A stretch of DNA of 11,298 bases from assembly GCA_002329245.1 (NCBI GenBank), contig DCTG01000060.1:14095-25392 (forward strand), written 5' to 3'. Each line of letters starts with the position of its first letter. The first letter of the stretch is position 1. Position numbers and translations under genes: made by a program. Source of the DNA: Clostridiales bacterium UBA1446. GTDB taxonomy: Bacteria; Bacillota; Clostridia; Oscillospirales; Oscillospiraceae. Shown here one piece after another: positions 1 to 7,336 of the stretch. The notes under the pieces are model-generated. The model had not been told where the DNA came from, did no database searches, and saw only the letters and a program-made list of their open reading frames with translations.

Positions 1-2268
1 CGACATATTGCACAGTTCCGTAAAATGTACGGGCACCCCCAGCGACGGCGTTGTTGTGCCCCATCTGCCCGGACCGATCAGCATGGCGTTTTTCCCCTTC
101 AGCCCGACATTGATCGCGCCGATTTGCCTCGCCACTGCATACTTGTCCTGTTCCTTAAGCCGGGCGTACCCCTTGGGATCCACAAAAACCACATAATCAA
201 CCGGCAGCCGCACGTTTCCGCCCATAAAGTTCCCTGTTTGAGAAAAAAAGCATTCGCTCTCATCTTCAAGCTTCGGGATTGCAATCGACTTGCCCAGTCC
301 CCTCGTCTGCAATGGCCGGCATTGCAGGAGATTGATCTTGAAACGGCCGTCTTTTGTAAAGTTTGCCGTAAATTCGATGTCCACGGGATACTCATAAACC
401 TTGGACAGCAGGGAAAGCATGTCCCTCATGACCGCGGGAAACTCCGTGCTTTTGAGCAATCTGGAAAAATCGAAGATATGGGGCGCCTTTTTGTCGGTGT
501 GTCCAAGCTCCCGCAGCCTGTTTGCCGTTTGAACATCCACGCTGGCAAACAGGCTCGGATCGGCCTTGATATCCTTTGAAAAGATTTCTTCCAATTGAGC
601 GGAAGTCAAGAGATTCTTCTTCAGGGAGATCACGTCGGCGCCGCGCTGCGAATATTTTCTCTGATCTTCGAAATTCATGGGCGGGACGCGCAGAGGATCA
701 TCCAGACATACGATTTTGGCGTAGTCGCCGACCGCCCGGTCCACCGCCCTGGTGCCCAGCCCGAACACCAGGCGCAGCATACCCGAGTCCATATCAATAC
801 GCTTATCCCATACATACAGGTTGGAAGAATTGCCGACGCCCGCAAGGTGCGGGAAAAAGTTCTCTCCGTACTGATCTCCCGACACGCGCTGAACAAGAAT
901 TGCCATCTGTTCGTCCCGGTCAACAAGCCCTCTGTTCATCCGGTAGGCAAGCGCGTCCTCATTCATTGTGCTGGCATAAACGGTGCGCACGGCCTGCTCA
1001 AAGGCATTGTACCGTTCTTCCGGCGTGCCCTGATTGGCGCAGAATACGCTTTCATACTTTCCCGCGAAGGCGTTTCCGAAATTGTCCTCAAGCAGCGAGC
1101 TTGAACGCACAATAATCGGGGACTGGCCGAAATGTTCCAGCACCTGAATAAACTGCTCGCGAATATCCTTCGGAAACGTGCCGTTTAAAAGCTTTTCTTT
1201 CAGCTCCGGCGCGTGTTTAAAATATCCTTCCGGCGATTTCTGCTCCGTTCGCAGCTTCCACCAGCCGTTTTGCACAATATAGGTGTAAAAGATGTCCGCG
1301 CCAAGATAATAGGAATCGTGCGGCTCCAGATACGGCGCGAAGCGGTCCGCTCCCTCCTGTATCAGAATCTTTCTGGCCAGGAGCATGCCGACGCTCTTTC
1401 CGCCGATAAAGCCCGTGCCCACCTCCCTGGAGGCAATGGCCAAAATATCTTTTAGGGTAAAGTATCGGTTGCACAAATCGAATATGCGGGAACCGCTTCC
1501 AATCAGCATGCGCATGAGGTGCATTTTGATGGGTTCCTGCTCCTCCCGCGGAAGGGCGAGCGCTTCTTTCGCCTTGTTAAACGTGACGTTCCAATAATCC
1601 AGCCTGTCCCCGTCCCGGCGTATGCTGGAAAACAATTCGGCAACCTCGGCGCTTGCCGTAATGCAGATCGCCTCCTGCCCCTGTATGAGGTGCGGGAAAA
1701 ACATGGTTGACGAATAGCGCTGCCACACTTTCAGCGGATGGACATACAGCTTATTGTTCACCTGATATAAATCCAGCAGCAATTGCGTGGTTTCCCGGAT
1801 CCCGGCGATGGTGGCAAACGTGTGGGCGTCGCGTATGAGAGAAAAATACGCGACGGTATCCAGCTCATACAAAAACGGGCAGGTAACCTTAAAAAAGTTG
1901 CCGATCATCAGATCCGAATGCCAGTACTTCAATAAATCCGTCAGACAGTCGAAGACAAAAAAAGCTTCCCGGCCCGCCTCCTTTACAATTGTATTGACCT
2001 CAATTGCAAAATTTTCAAAGCCCTTGCTCGCGTCCACGTGATGTATCCTCACATCCGGACCTTCTTCCACCAAGGGCTCGTGACTGCCAAAACGGACGTA
2101 AACCAGCGCTCTTTTATCCATCTTTGCCTGCGCCACATACGGGTCGACCATTAATTTATAGTCGGAAGCGGTGTCCACCTGCCATACGACATTATCGCCT
2201 AAGCGAAGGTGGTCGATTACTTCGTCGAAGCCTTTCAGACCCGTGCTTACCTTATCAAACAGGACCAT
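1..2268 (-). CDS. PEP/pyruvate-binding (PPDK/PEP-synthase N-domain) protein with KaiC-like N-terminus, partial
   Basis: An uninterrupted frame of 756 codons starts at the ATG at 2268 and runs off the left edge, so the C-terminus is missing. GGGGAGGG lies six bases upstream of the ATG and fixes the start. Residues 1 to about 190 resemble a RecA/KaiC-like domain: STGLKGFDEV at the front and a Walker-B-like hydrophobic strand ending in D107 (FFVFD). The expected P-loop position holds LGDNVVWQVD and has no GKT/S. Residues about 285-655 match the ATP-grasp PPDK/PEP-synthase N-domain: GGKSVGM (289-295), VRSSSLLED (387-395), FAGKYESVF, ILVQR (457-461), FGLG (502-505), IEF (631-633) and LLQCRPLQ (647-654). 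The visible end, GPGRWGTTTPSLGVPV (732-747), resembles the tail of a PPDK-related family rather than classical PEP synthase. No phosphohistidine swivelling domain is visible. A phosphotransfer or regulatory role is inferred; the exact reaction is unknown. Confidence 0.85.
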   Translation of the reverse strand, partial: MVLFDKVSTGLKGFDEVIDHLRLGDNVVWQVDTASDYKLMVDPYVAQAKMDKRALVYVRFGSHEPLVEEGPDVRIHHVDASKGFENFAIEVNTIVKEAGREAFFVFDCLTDLLKYWHSDLMIGNFFKVTCPFLYELDTVAYFSLIRDAHTFATIAGIRETTQLLLDLYQVNNKLYVHPLKVWQRYSSTMFFPHLIQGQEAICITASAEVAELFSSIRRDGDRLDYWNVTFNKAKEALALPREEQEPIKMHLMRMLIGSGSRIFDLCNRYFTLKDILAIASREVGTGFIGGKSVGMLLARKILIQEGADRFAPYLEPHDSYYLGADIFYTYIVQNGWWKLRTEQKSPEGYFKHAPELKEKLLNGTFPKDIREQFIQVLEHFGQSPIIVRSSSLLEDNFGNAFAGKYESVFCANQGTPEERYNAFEQAVRTVYASTMNEDALAYRMNRGLVDRDEQMAILVQRVSGDQYGENFFPHLAGVGNSSNLYVWDKRIDMDSGMLRLVFGLGTRAVDRAVGDYAKIVCLDDPLRVPPMNFEDQRKYSQRGADVISLKKNLLTSAQLEEIFSKDIKADPSLFASVDVQTANRLRELGHTDKKAPHIFDFSRLLKSTEFPAVMRDMLSLLSKVYEYPVDIEFTANFTKDGRFKINLLQCRPLQTRGLGKSIAIPKLEDESECFFSQTGNFMGGNVRLPVDYVVFVDPKGYARLKEQDKYAVARQIGAINVGLKGKNAMLIGPGRWGTTTPSLGVPVHFTELCNMS

Positions 2269-2327
2269 AGCGCCCTCCCCGCCATTCCAACAAATCTGAT
2301 CTGTTCATAGCCTCTTTTCACGTTTTC

Positions 2328-2335
2328 GGTTAACC
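2328..2335. promoter_or_regulatory. GGTTAACC palindrome at the predicted start site
   Basis: This perfect 8-bp palindrome lies just downstream of the putative -10 box of the PEP/pyruvate-binding gene, over the predicted transcription start. Its position would suit a repressor operator, but so short a palindrome can arise by chance. Confidence 0.2.
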
Positions 2336-2337
2336 TT

Positions 2338-2366
2338 ATTCTACCAAAAGTTTGCATGCTTGTCTT
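2338..2366 (-). promoter_or_regulatory. Putative sigma-A promoter of the PEP/pyruvate-binding gene
   Basis: On the minus strand a -35-like AAGACA (2361-2366) is separated by 17 bp from a -10-like TAGAAT (2338-2343). The predicted transcript would start near 2331, giving a leader of about 60 nt before the GGGGAGGG ribosome site. The hexamers and spacing were judged by eye; there is no experimental support. Confidence 0.45.
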
Positions 2367-2430
2367 TCCTATTTTATCAATTCGTCCTTTTTCGATCCGG
2401 CGCGGAGCGAAAGGGTTCGTTATCGTTTAA

Positions 2431-2460
2431 TTGACAAAACGGTATGCTTTTTTTGCTTGC
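2431..2460 (+). promoter_or_regulatory. Conserved upstream element, copy 1 (SDR gene)
   Basis: This 30-nt block begins TTGACAAA and continues CGGTAT, CTTTT and TTGCTTGC. It matches 27 of 30 positions with the block at 11151-11180 on the opposite strand; mismatches are at element positions 9, 16 and 22. Similarity continues at a lower level (11 of 17) immediately upstream, including a shared GTTAT and TTT. It lies in the intergenic space upstream of the SDR gene. The same block upstream of the MaoC/transporter operon suggests binding by a common regulator. The TTGACA inside it has no -10 box at normal spacing, so it is better read as part of a regulator site than as the -35. Confidence 0.7.
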
Positions 2461-2481
2461 GCCCGCACCCCGCGATACGAT
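2453..2481 (+). promoter_or_regulatory. Putative promoter of the SDR gene
   Basis: TTGCTT (2453-2458), a spacer of 17 bp and TACGAT (2476-2481) form a weak sigma-A-like promoter that overlaps the 3' end of the conserved element. An alternative -10 is GATATC at 2479-2484. A weak core directly next to a conserved upstream block is what an activator-dependent promoter would look like. The leader to the ATG at 2595 would be about 105 nt. Confidence 0.4.
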
Positions 2482-2594
2482 ATCATTTTTACAGAAAGAT
2501 GGCGTTTCTCCCGGTGAACGCGGCCCCTTCCACGGATTTCACGACGTTTTCCTGCAATCATACGGATCGTTACACAAACGAAGGAGGCGCTAGA

Positions 2595-3563
2595 ATGGAT
2601 TACACGGGTAAAATTTGCTTTATCACCGGCGGCGGAGCCGGCGCGGCTTTCGGTCAGGCTCAGATTTTTTCCGAGGCCGGCTGCAAGGTAGTGATTGCGG
2701 ATGTTCGCAAAGACGCGTTGAACGACGCGATGCGGTATTTTGGGGAAAAAGGCGCGGCGGTTCATCCGATTTTATTGGATGTAACCGACAGCAAGGCTTA
2801 CAACGCCGCCGCCGACGAGGTGGAAAAGGTATTCGGCGCCCCGCCTGAAATCGTTATCCAGACCGCCGGCGTCAACGCGTTCGGTCCTGCCGAGGCTTCC
2901 ACATACGAAGATTTCGATTGGATTGTGGGGGTTAACTTAAAGGGCGTATACAACGGGCTTGTCACCTTTGTTCCCCGCATGATCAAAGCGGGCAAGGGCG
3001 GCCATCTCGTTACGGTCGCCTCTTTGGCGGGATTCGGCCCCGGCCCCACAACCGCGCCCTACTGCTGCTCAAAAGCCGCGGTGATCAATCTCATGCTCAG
3101 CTACCACGAGGCGCTCAAGCCGTACGGCATAAAATCCATGGTCTTCTGCCCCGGCAATATCAATTCGCAAATTCATCTGTCGCATAAAACGCGCCCCAAA
3201 CATCTTTCCAACTCCGGATATTATCTCAGTGAAGAGGTCGTCGAACTGTACCGCCGGCATAATATCCTCGGCATGGATATCCGCGAGGTTGGGCGGCGGA
3301 CCATGAAGGGCATGGAGGAAGGCGTGGTAATCTGCATTCCCTATGAGGACAGGGAAGAAATCATCAAAAACGAAACCCAGCGCCTAATCAATTACTGCAC
3401 GCCGGAGGGCATGAGAAGGCTTGCGGAAGAGGCGAAAAAAAGCAAGCTCCACTCTTCGGGAACTTGGGAGGAGGTAGAACGCATGCAAGCGGCCGCCTTA
3501 GCCGGCTGGGGCAAGGCCAAGGATACGATCGACTGGGTGGACCCCAGCAAAAGGCATTCCTGA
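2595..3563 (+). CDS. Short-chain dehydrogenase/reductase (SDR), NAD(P)-dependent
   Basis: A 322-residue classical-type SDR, presumably a cytosolic alcohol/ketone oxidoreductase. The ATG at 2595 is chosen because AAGGAGG sits seven bases upstream and the Rossmann fold starts at residue 7. The nucleotide-binding motif is TGGGAGAAFG (11-20), with Ala at the third glycine position of TGxxxGxG. D36 at the end of strand 2 suggests NAD rather than NADP. LDVTD (61-65) is present, the usual NAG reads TAG (90-92), and the catalytic set is N114, S143, Y156 and K160 (YCCSK). CPGNI (185-189) follows. The C-terminal part after about residue 200 is longer than in typical 250-residue SDRs and is rich in charged and Trp residues, so it may shape the substrate pocket. 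The gene stands alone, converges on the transporter operon and shares its upstream element. The substrate is unknown. Confidence 0.9.
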   Translation: MDYTGKICFITGGGAGAAFGQAQIFSEAGCKVVIADVRKDALNDAMRYFGEKGAAVHPILLDVTDSKAYNAAADEVEKVFGAPPEIVIQTAGVNAFGPAEASTYEDFDWIVGVNLKGVYNGLVTFVPRMIKAGKGGHLVTVASLAGFGPGPTTAPYCCSKAAVINLMLSYHEALKPYGIKSMVFCPGNINSQIHLSHKTRPKHLSNSGYYLSEEVVELYRRHNILGMDIREVGRRTMKGMEEGVVICIPYEDREEIIKNETQRLINYCTPEGMRRLAEEAKKSKLHSSGTWEEVERMQAAALAGWGKAKDTIDWVDPSKRHS

Positions 3564-3580
3564 CCGCCCCCGGCATACAT

Positions 3581-3660
3581 AGGCTCCCCTTCAAGGGGGA
3601 AGCGGCTCGAAGCGCCTCGAGTGTGAAATGATCCGGTGCGCTGCATTGCGCCGGAGCGCA
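3581..3660. repeat. Hairpin-rich intergenic segment, possible dispersed repeat
   Basis: Between the convergent genes lies a stretch with several adjacent dyads. CCCCTT (3586-3591) and AAGGGG (3593-3598) form a tight palindrome. An imperfect 8-bp hairpin spans 3633-3654 (CCGGTGCG against the matching GCGCCGG side, with two G-T pairs). The style recalls short palindromic elements scattered in some clostridial genomes, but there is only one copy here, so repeat status is an inference. Confidence 0.35.
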
Positions 3661-3681
3661 GAGAGCCTTATGCGAAAAAAC

Positions 3682-3722
3682 AAAATATCCGGCAAGCGGC
3701 TTTTCCGCCCGCCGGATATTTT
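3682..3722. terminator. Bidirectional intrinsic terminator
   Basis: A perfect 12-bp inverted repeat, AAAATATCCGGC (3682-3693) and GCCGGATATTTT (3711-3722), encloses an inner GCGG/CCGC stem. Read leftward (for the transporter operon) the stem is followed by a T-rich tract, the complement of the A-run at 3675-3685. Read rightward (for the SDR gene) it ends in TATTTT. It sits between the two convergent stop codons and probably serves both. Confidence 0.85.
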
Positions 3723-3763
3723 ATGTTCGCCCTACCCCCAAGCATGGAGAGGGATCCGCCGTT

Positions 3764-5353
3764 TTAGAAATACATATCCTGCAAAATCCAAACGCCGGAG
3801 TTGTCGATCTGTACGTTCTTCAGATCCTTGTTGTACGCGCACAGGTTGGGGTCCTCGCACAGCCCGTACCAGAGGTGGTGCTTGTTGAAAAGCTTAAGCA
3901 GCTCGTAAACCACATCCTGGCGCTCCGCCAAATCAGCCGTGGCGTTTGCCTTCGCGCCGAGCGCAATATACGCTTCGCGTTCCGGACCGCTCCAGTCCTG
4001 CGGAATGAATACGGGGTAGTTGCCGAAGACGTCGCAGGTTACGCTGCCGGGCGCGACTGGCGTCTGAATCGCGATTTCATACTCGTTGTCGGACATCAGG
4101 AAGGAGAAATAGGAGGCCTGGTCGTAGTTGATGATTTCCGACTTCACCTTAAGCGACTCAAGCCCGTTTTGGATAACTTCCGCAGCCGTGACGAACTTGG
4201 GATCGCCGTTCGTGACGATACGGAGCGTTTTTCCTACGAGGCCGGACTGTTCGGCCAAGGCTTGCGCCTTTTCAAGGTTATACCGGTCCGAATAGATTTC
4301 ATCCATGTTCAGATAGCGGTCCTGCATTTCCGTCATGCTCTCCGAAGCCGGCCAGTCAATGAGCTCCGCCTTTCCGCTGTACGCAACGTCAATAATTGCC
4401 TGGCAGTTGATCGCGTAGGAGACCGCTCTGCGGGCTTCCACCGAATGGAGCGGACTGTTCTTTCCCATGTTGTACATTGCAATCAGGGAGGAGCCGGTGT
4501 TTAAAACCTGCAGCGTGCAGGTGCCGAGGGATTCGATATAATCGTAGTCCTTCATGGGAATAAGGGCAAAGTCAACCGCGCCGGTTTCGAGCGCGTTCAC
4601 CCTCTGCGCTTCTTCGCTCATGCACTTGAAGTGGATGGTCTTGAAGTAAGGCTTCTCGCCCCAGTAGTCGTCGCGGCGCTCAACGATGACGTGGCTGTTG
4701 ACGACATACTCTTTCACAACGTATGCGCCGGTTCCGACCGGTCTGATCGCCATTTCCTTTGGGTCATAGCTCTCTTTGTCGACGATGCCCATCTGGGGGA
4801 TTCCGGGCTCCTGTCCGGCGTTGAACGCCGTATACCATACGTCGATCGTATAGTCGTCGACTACCTTGGTCTTTTCAAAGTCGATGGCCTTAACGTTCAG
4901 GAATGCCCGCGCGTCTTCATGGTTGATCTGCATGGTGTACAAAACGTCCTCGGCGGTCAGGGGATTCCCGTTTGAGAAGGTTACGCCTTCGCGGATTTTC
5001 AGCGTGTAATTGATGTCGCTTACCCGGTCGTACGCCGTAGCGAGCACCCAATACCTTTCCCCTTCAAGCGTATAATCCCACAACGGCTCGCAAAACGTTC
5101 GCAGCACGCTCAAATAACCGCCTTTCCCCGTCAGGTAAAGGGGATCCAGGGTGCCTCCGTCAAGAGATACGGCTACGTTGAGGGTGTCTCTCTTGGCGGC
5201 TGCCGGTTCGCCGCCGGAGGAGGAGGGAGCGGAGGGAGCAGCGGAGCCGCCGCCGGCGGCGGGGGGAGCTGAAGTCGAGCTGCATGCCGCAATCGTTGCG
5301 AGCATGAGGCAGGCCAGAAGTAATGCGACCAATTTCCGTGCATGACTCTTCAT
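3764..5353 (-). CDS. ABC transporter substrate-binding lipoprotein, family 5 (peptide/nickel type)
   Basis: A 529-residue extracytoplasmic receptor, usual length for SBP family 5. The ATG at 5353 is preceded by GGAGG at seven bases and is followed by a lipoprotein signal: a basic N-region (MKSHARK), a hydrophobic core and the lipobox IAAC with C24 as lipidation site. Residues 25-55 are a flexible Ser/Ala/Gly/Pro linker typical of Gram-positive lipoproteins. The mature domain opens with DTLNVAVSLDGGTLDPL and contains the family signature region IREGVTFSNGNPLTAEDV. Its start overlaps the stop of the upstream ATPase in an ATGA arrangement, so translation is likely coupled, and it is the last gene of the operon. 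It should deliver the substrate to the two permeases. Family 5 covers peptides, nickel, opines, sugars and other solutes, so the ligand cannot be named. Confidence 0.93.
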   Translation of the reverse strand: MKSHARKLVALLLACLMLATIAACSSTSAPPAAGGGSAAPSAPSSSGGEPAAAKRDTLNVAVSLDGGTLDPLYLTGKGGYLSVLRTFCEPLWDYTLEGERYWVLATAYDRVSDINYTLKIREGVTFSNGNPLTAEDVLYTMQINHEDARAFLNVKAIDFEKTKVVDDYTIDVWYTAFNAGQEPGIPQMGIVDKESYDPKEMAIRPVGTGAYVVKEYVVNSHVIVERRDDYWGEKPYFKTIHFKCMSEEAQRVNALETGAVDFALIPMKDYDYIESLGTCTLQVLNTGSSLIAMYNMGKNSPLHSVEARRAVSYAINCQAIIDVAYSGKAELIDWPASESMTEMQDRYLNMDEIYSDRYNLEKAQALAEQSGLVGKTLRIVTNGDPKFVTAAEVIQNGLESLKVKSEIINYDQASYFSFLMSDNEYEIAIQTPVAPGSVTCDVFGNYPVFIPQDWSGPEREAYIALGAKANATADLAERQDVVYELLKLFNKHHLWYGLCEDPNLCAYNKDLKNVQIDNSGVWILQDMYF

Positions 5354-6339
5354 TTTGCATCCTCCAGTTTCGTTAATGTTTTGTCCATCGTTTCGATTTC
5401 TTTGTATCTGCAGCACGCGACGAAATGCCCGGGGGAACATTCTTCGAGTGTTTGCATTTGGGTGCATTCCTCGGAAGCGTAGCGGCAGCGGGGCGCGAAA
5501 CGGCAGCCGGGCTTGGGGTTGATCGGAGAGGTTATTTCCCCGCGCAAAAGGATTCGCTTGGTTTTTTTATGGATATCGGGAACCGGTATCGCGGAAAGCA
5601 GCGCCTTCGTATACGGGTGCTTTGTGTCGCGGAATAATTCGTCCGCCGGCGCTTTTTCAACCATTTGGCCTAAGTACATCACCATAATGTCGTCCGATAT
5701 GTATTTCACAACCGATAAATCATGTGTGACGAACATGTACGCAAGTCCGCGCTCTTCCTGCAGATCTAACATCAGATTGATAATCTGCGCCTGAATGGAA
5801 ACGTCCAGCGCCGATACCGGTTCGTCGCAAACAATGAATCTCGGCTTCAGAGAAAGGGCGCGGGCGATTCCGATTCGCTGGCGGCGCCCCCCGTCCAGCT
5901 CGTGCGGGTATGAATTCTCGAAACGGGCGGCTAGGCCAACCGTATCCATCAACTTCCGCACTTCGGCACGCATATCGGCTTTGGACATGCCCCCCTTCAG
6001 AATCAGCGGATCCATGATGGCTTCGCTGACCGACATGCGCGGGTCGAGAGAGGAATACGGATCCTGAAATATAATCTGCATCTGTTCGCGCAGCTTGCGC
6101 AGTTCGCTTCTTGTGGGATTCGTGATGTCCTTGCCGTCAAAGAAGATCTGACCATCCGTCGCGTCCAACAGATGCAGGATCGTACGACCCAAGGTGGATT
6201 TTCCGCATCCGGATTCGCCGACAACGCCCAACGTTTTTCCCTCGTCAAGCGTTAAGTTTATTCCGTCCACGGCGTGGAGCATGCCGATGCTCGTCTTAAA
6301 ATACTTCTTTAAATCGCGCACTTCCAGTAAAGCCGCCAT
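5350..6339 (-). CDS. Oligopeptide-type ABC transporter ATP-binding protein (OppF/DppF-like)
   Basis: A 329-residue ATPase that powers the importer with its partner encoded just upstream. Visible motifs are Walker A GESGCGKST (41-49), Q-loop Q92 (IFQDP), signature LDGGR (148-152), Walker B with CDEP (171-174), D-loop SALD and switch H206. The signature has Asp and Arg where the canonical motif is LSGGQ. The C-terminal part carries the OppF/DppF extension, with cysteines at 279, 285, 292, 301 and 309-310 that resemble the conserved cysteine cluster of this subfamily. The ATG at 6339 lies one base after the upstream ATPase stop, with a G-run upstream as a modest ribosome site, so translational coupling is likely. 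The stop overlaps the next gene's ATG. Confidence 0.93.
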   Translation of the reverse strand: MAALLEVRDLKKYFKTSIGMLHAVDGINLTLDEGKTLGVVGESGCGKSTLGRTILHLLDATDGQIFFDGKDITNPTRSELRKLREQMQIIFQDPYSSLDPRMSVSEAIMDPLILKGGMSKADMRAEVRKLMDTVGLAARFENSYPHELDGGRRQRIGIARALSLKPRFIVCDEPVSALDVSIQAQIINLMLDLQEERGLAYMFVTHDLSVVKYISDDIMVMYLGQMVEKAPADELFRDTKHPYTKALLSAIPVPDIHKKTKRILLRGEITSPINPKPGCRFAPRCRYASEECTQMQTLEECSPGHFVACCRYKEIETMDKTLTKLEDAK

Positions 6340-6340
6340 T

Positions 6341-7312
6341 TTAATTGCCCCCCGCGAAAAAACACTTAACGGTATGCCCGGGCGCTATTTCGACTTCTTC
6401 GGGAGATGATTTTGAGCATTCCTCTTTGGCGCGGGGACAGCGTTCATAAAACCGGCAGCCCTCGGGCAAATTTGTCGGGTCAGGCATAAGCCCTTTGATG
6501 GGTCTTAGCCGGTTTTCCGTTGCATCAAGCTTGGGCAGCGAACCAAACAAGCCTAACGTATAGGGGTGATTTGCATAGTCGAATATGTCCTCTACCGTAC
6601 CGCGTTCCACGATTTCTCCGGCGTACACAACAGCCACGCTGTCGCAGAATTCCGCAACGACGCCCAAATCATGCGTAATCATTACGACCGACGTTTTGAG
6701 CTTTTCCTTCAGCGACTGCATCATCTCCAGCACCTGCGCCTGAATCGTAACGTCAAGCGCCGTAGTGGGTTCATCCGCAAGCAGCAGCTCCGGATTGCAC
6801 GCGAGCGCCATTGCAATCACCACGCGCTGCTTCATACCGCCGGAAAACTGGTGCGGGAAATCCTTGAACCGTTCCATCTGTATGCCCACCATCTCAAGCA
6901 TGTCGCAGGCGCGCTTATGCGCCTCGGCCCGGGAGATGCGGTTATGCTGCTTGATCGTTTCGGCAATTTGAAACCCAACCGTTTCAATCGGGTTTAATGC
7001 CGTCATCGGATCCTGAAAAATCATCGTGATTTTATTCCCGCGGATTTTCCGCATTTCCCGTTCGGACAGTTGCAGCAGGTCGGCGCCGTTGAAAAAGATT
7101 TCACCGGAGATGATTTTTGCCGGCGGTACCGGGAGAATGCGCAGGATGCTGCGCGCGATGGACGTTTTCCCGGCGCCCGTCTCTCCTACCAGACCGATTG
7201 TTTCCCCTTTTTTGACCGAGAGATTAATATGGTTGATGGCGTATATGATTGCTTCATCGGTGTGGTATTCCACCGCCAAATCCCGTATTTCAAGCAATAT
7301 ATCTCGTTCCAT
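6341..7312 (-). CDS. Oligopeptide-type ABC transporter ATP-binding protein (OppD/DppD-like)
   Basis: A 323-residue ATPase, the first of the two nucleotide-binding subunits. Motifs seen: Walker A GETGAGKT (43-50), Q100 in IFQDP, signature FSGGMKQR (156-163), Walker B with ADEP (179-182), TALD and switch H214. The C-terminal OppD/DppD extension has cysteines at 286, 292, 299 and 317 in the usual GCRFYERCP context. The ATG at 7312 has GGAAGG eight bases upstream. It follows the permease gene by 24 bases and is one base from the next ATPase. Two distinct ATPases with D- and F-type features are normal for this importer class. Substrate specificity is not encoded here. Confidence 0.94.
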   Translation of the reverse strand: MERDILLEIRDLAVEYHTDEAIIYAINHINLSVKKGETIGLVGETGAGKTSIARSILRILPVPPAKIISGEIFFNGADLLQLSEREMRKIRGNKITMIFQDPMTALNPIETVGFQIAETIKQHNRISRAEAHKRACDMLEMVGIQMERFKDFPHQFSGGMKQRVVIAMALACNPELLLADEPTTALDVTIQAQVLEMMQSLKEKLKTSVVMITHDLGVVAEFCDSVAVVYAGEIVERGTVEDIFDYANHPYTLGLFGSLPKLDATENRLRPIKGLMPDPTNLPEGCRFYERCPRAKEECSKSSPEEVEIAPGHTVKCFFAGGN

Positions 7313-7336
7313 TCAAATGCCTTCCATTCGCTTTTC

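Larger units (their letters stand above)
2269..2594. other. Divergent intergenic region
   Basis: This stretch of about 325 bases separates the leftward PEP/pyruvate-binding gene from the rightward SDR gene. It contains a putative leftward promoter (2338-2366), the conserved element and rightward promoter (2431-2481), and the SDR ribosome binding site AAGGAGG (2581-2587). The SDR frame stays open upstream to 2352, but that extension has no ribosome site or SDR-like sequence and would run through the promoter, so it is treated as non-coding. No RNA gene was seen. Confidence 0.6.

Noticed and set aside
25..1115. Plus-strand open frames over the left end
   Set aside because: They are antisense to the PEP/pyruvate-binding frame, which is continuous and carries conserved motifs.
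2431..2436. TTGACA as the SDR -35 box
   Set aside because: No acceptable -10 box occurs 16-18 bp downstream in either copy of the element.
2441..2457. Sigma-54 promoter within the conserved element
   Set aside because: GG and GC dinucleotides are present in both copies but separated by 12 rather than the strict 10 bases.
2352..2594. Upstream in-frame extension of the SDR gene
   Set aside because: It would span the promoter and conserved element, has no ribosome site and no SDR-like sequence; AAGGAGG before 2595 fixes the start.
5354..5467. N-terminal extension of the substrate-binding protein
   Set aside because: It would place about 38 residues before the lipoprotein signal and overlap the upstream ATPase; GGAGG before 5353 supports the shorter form.
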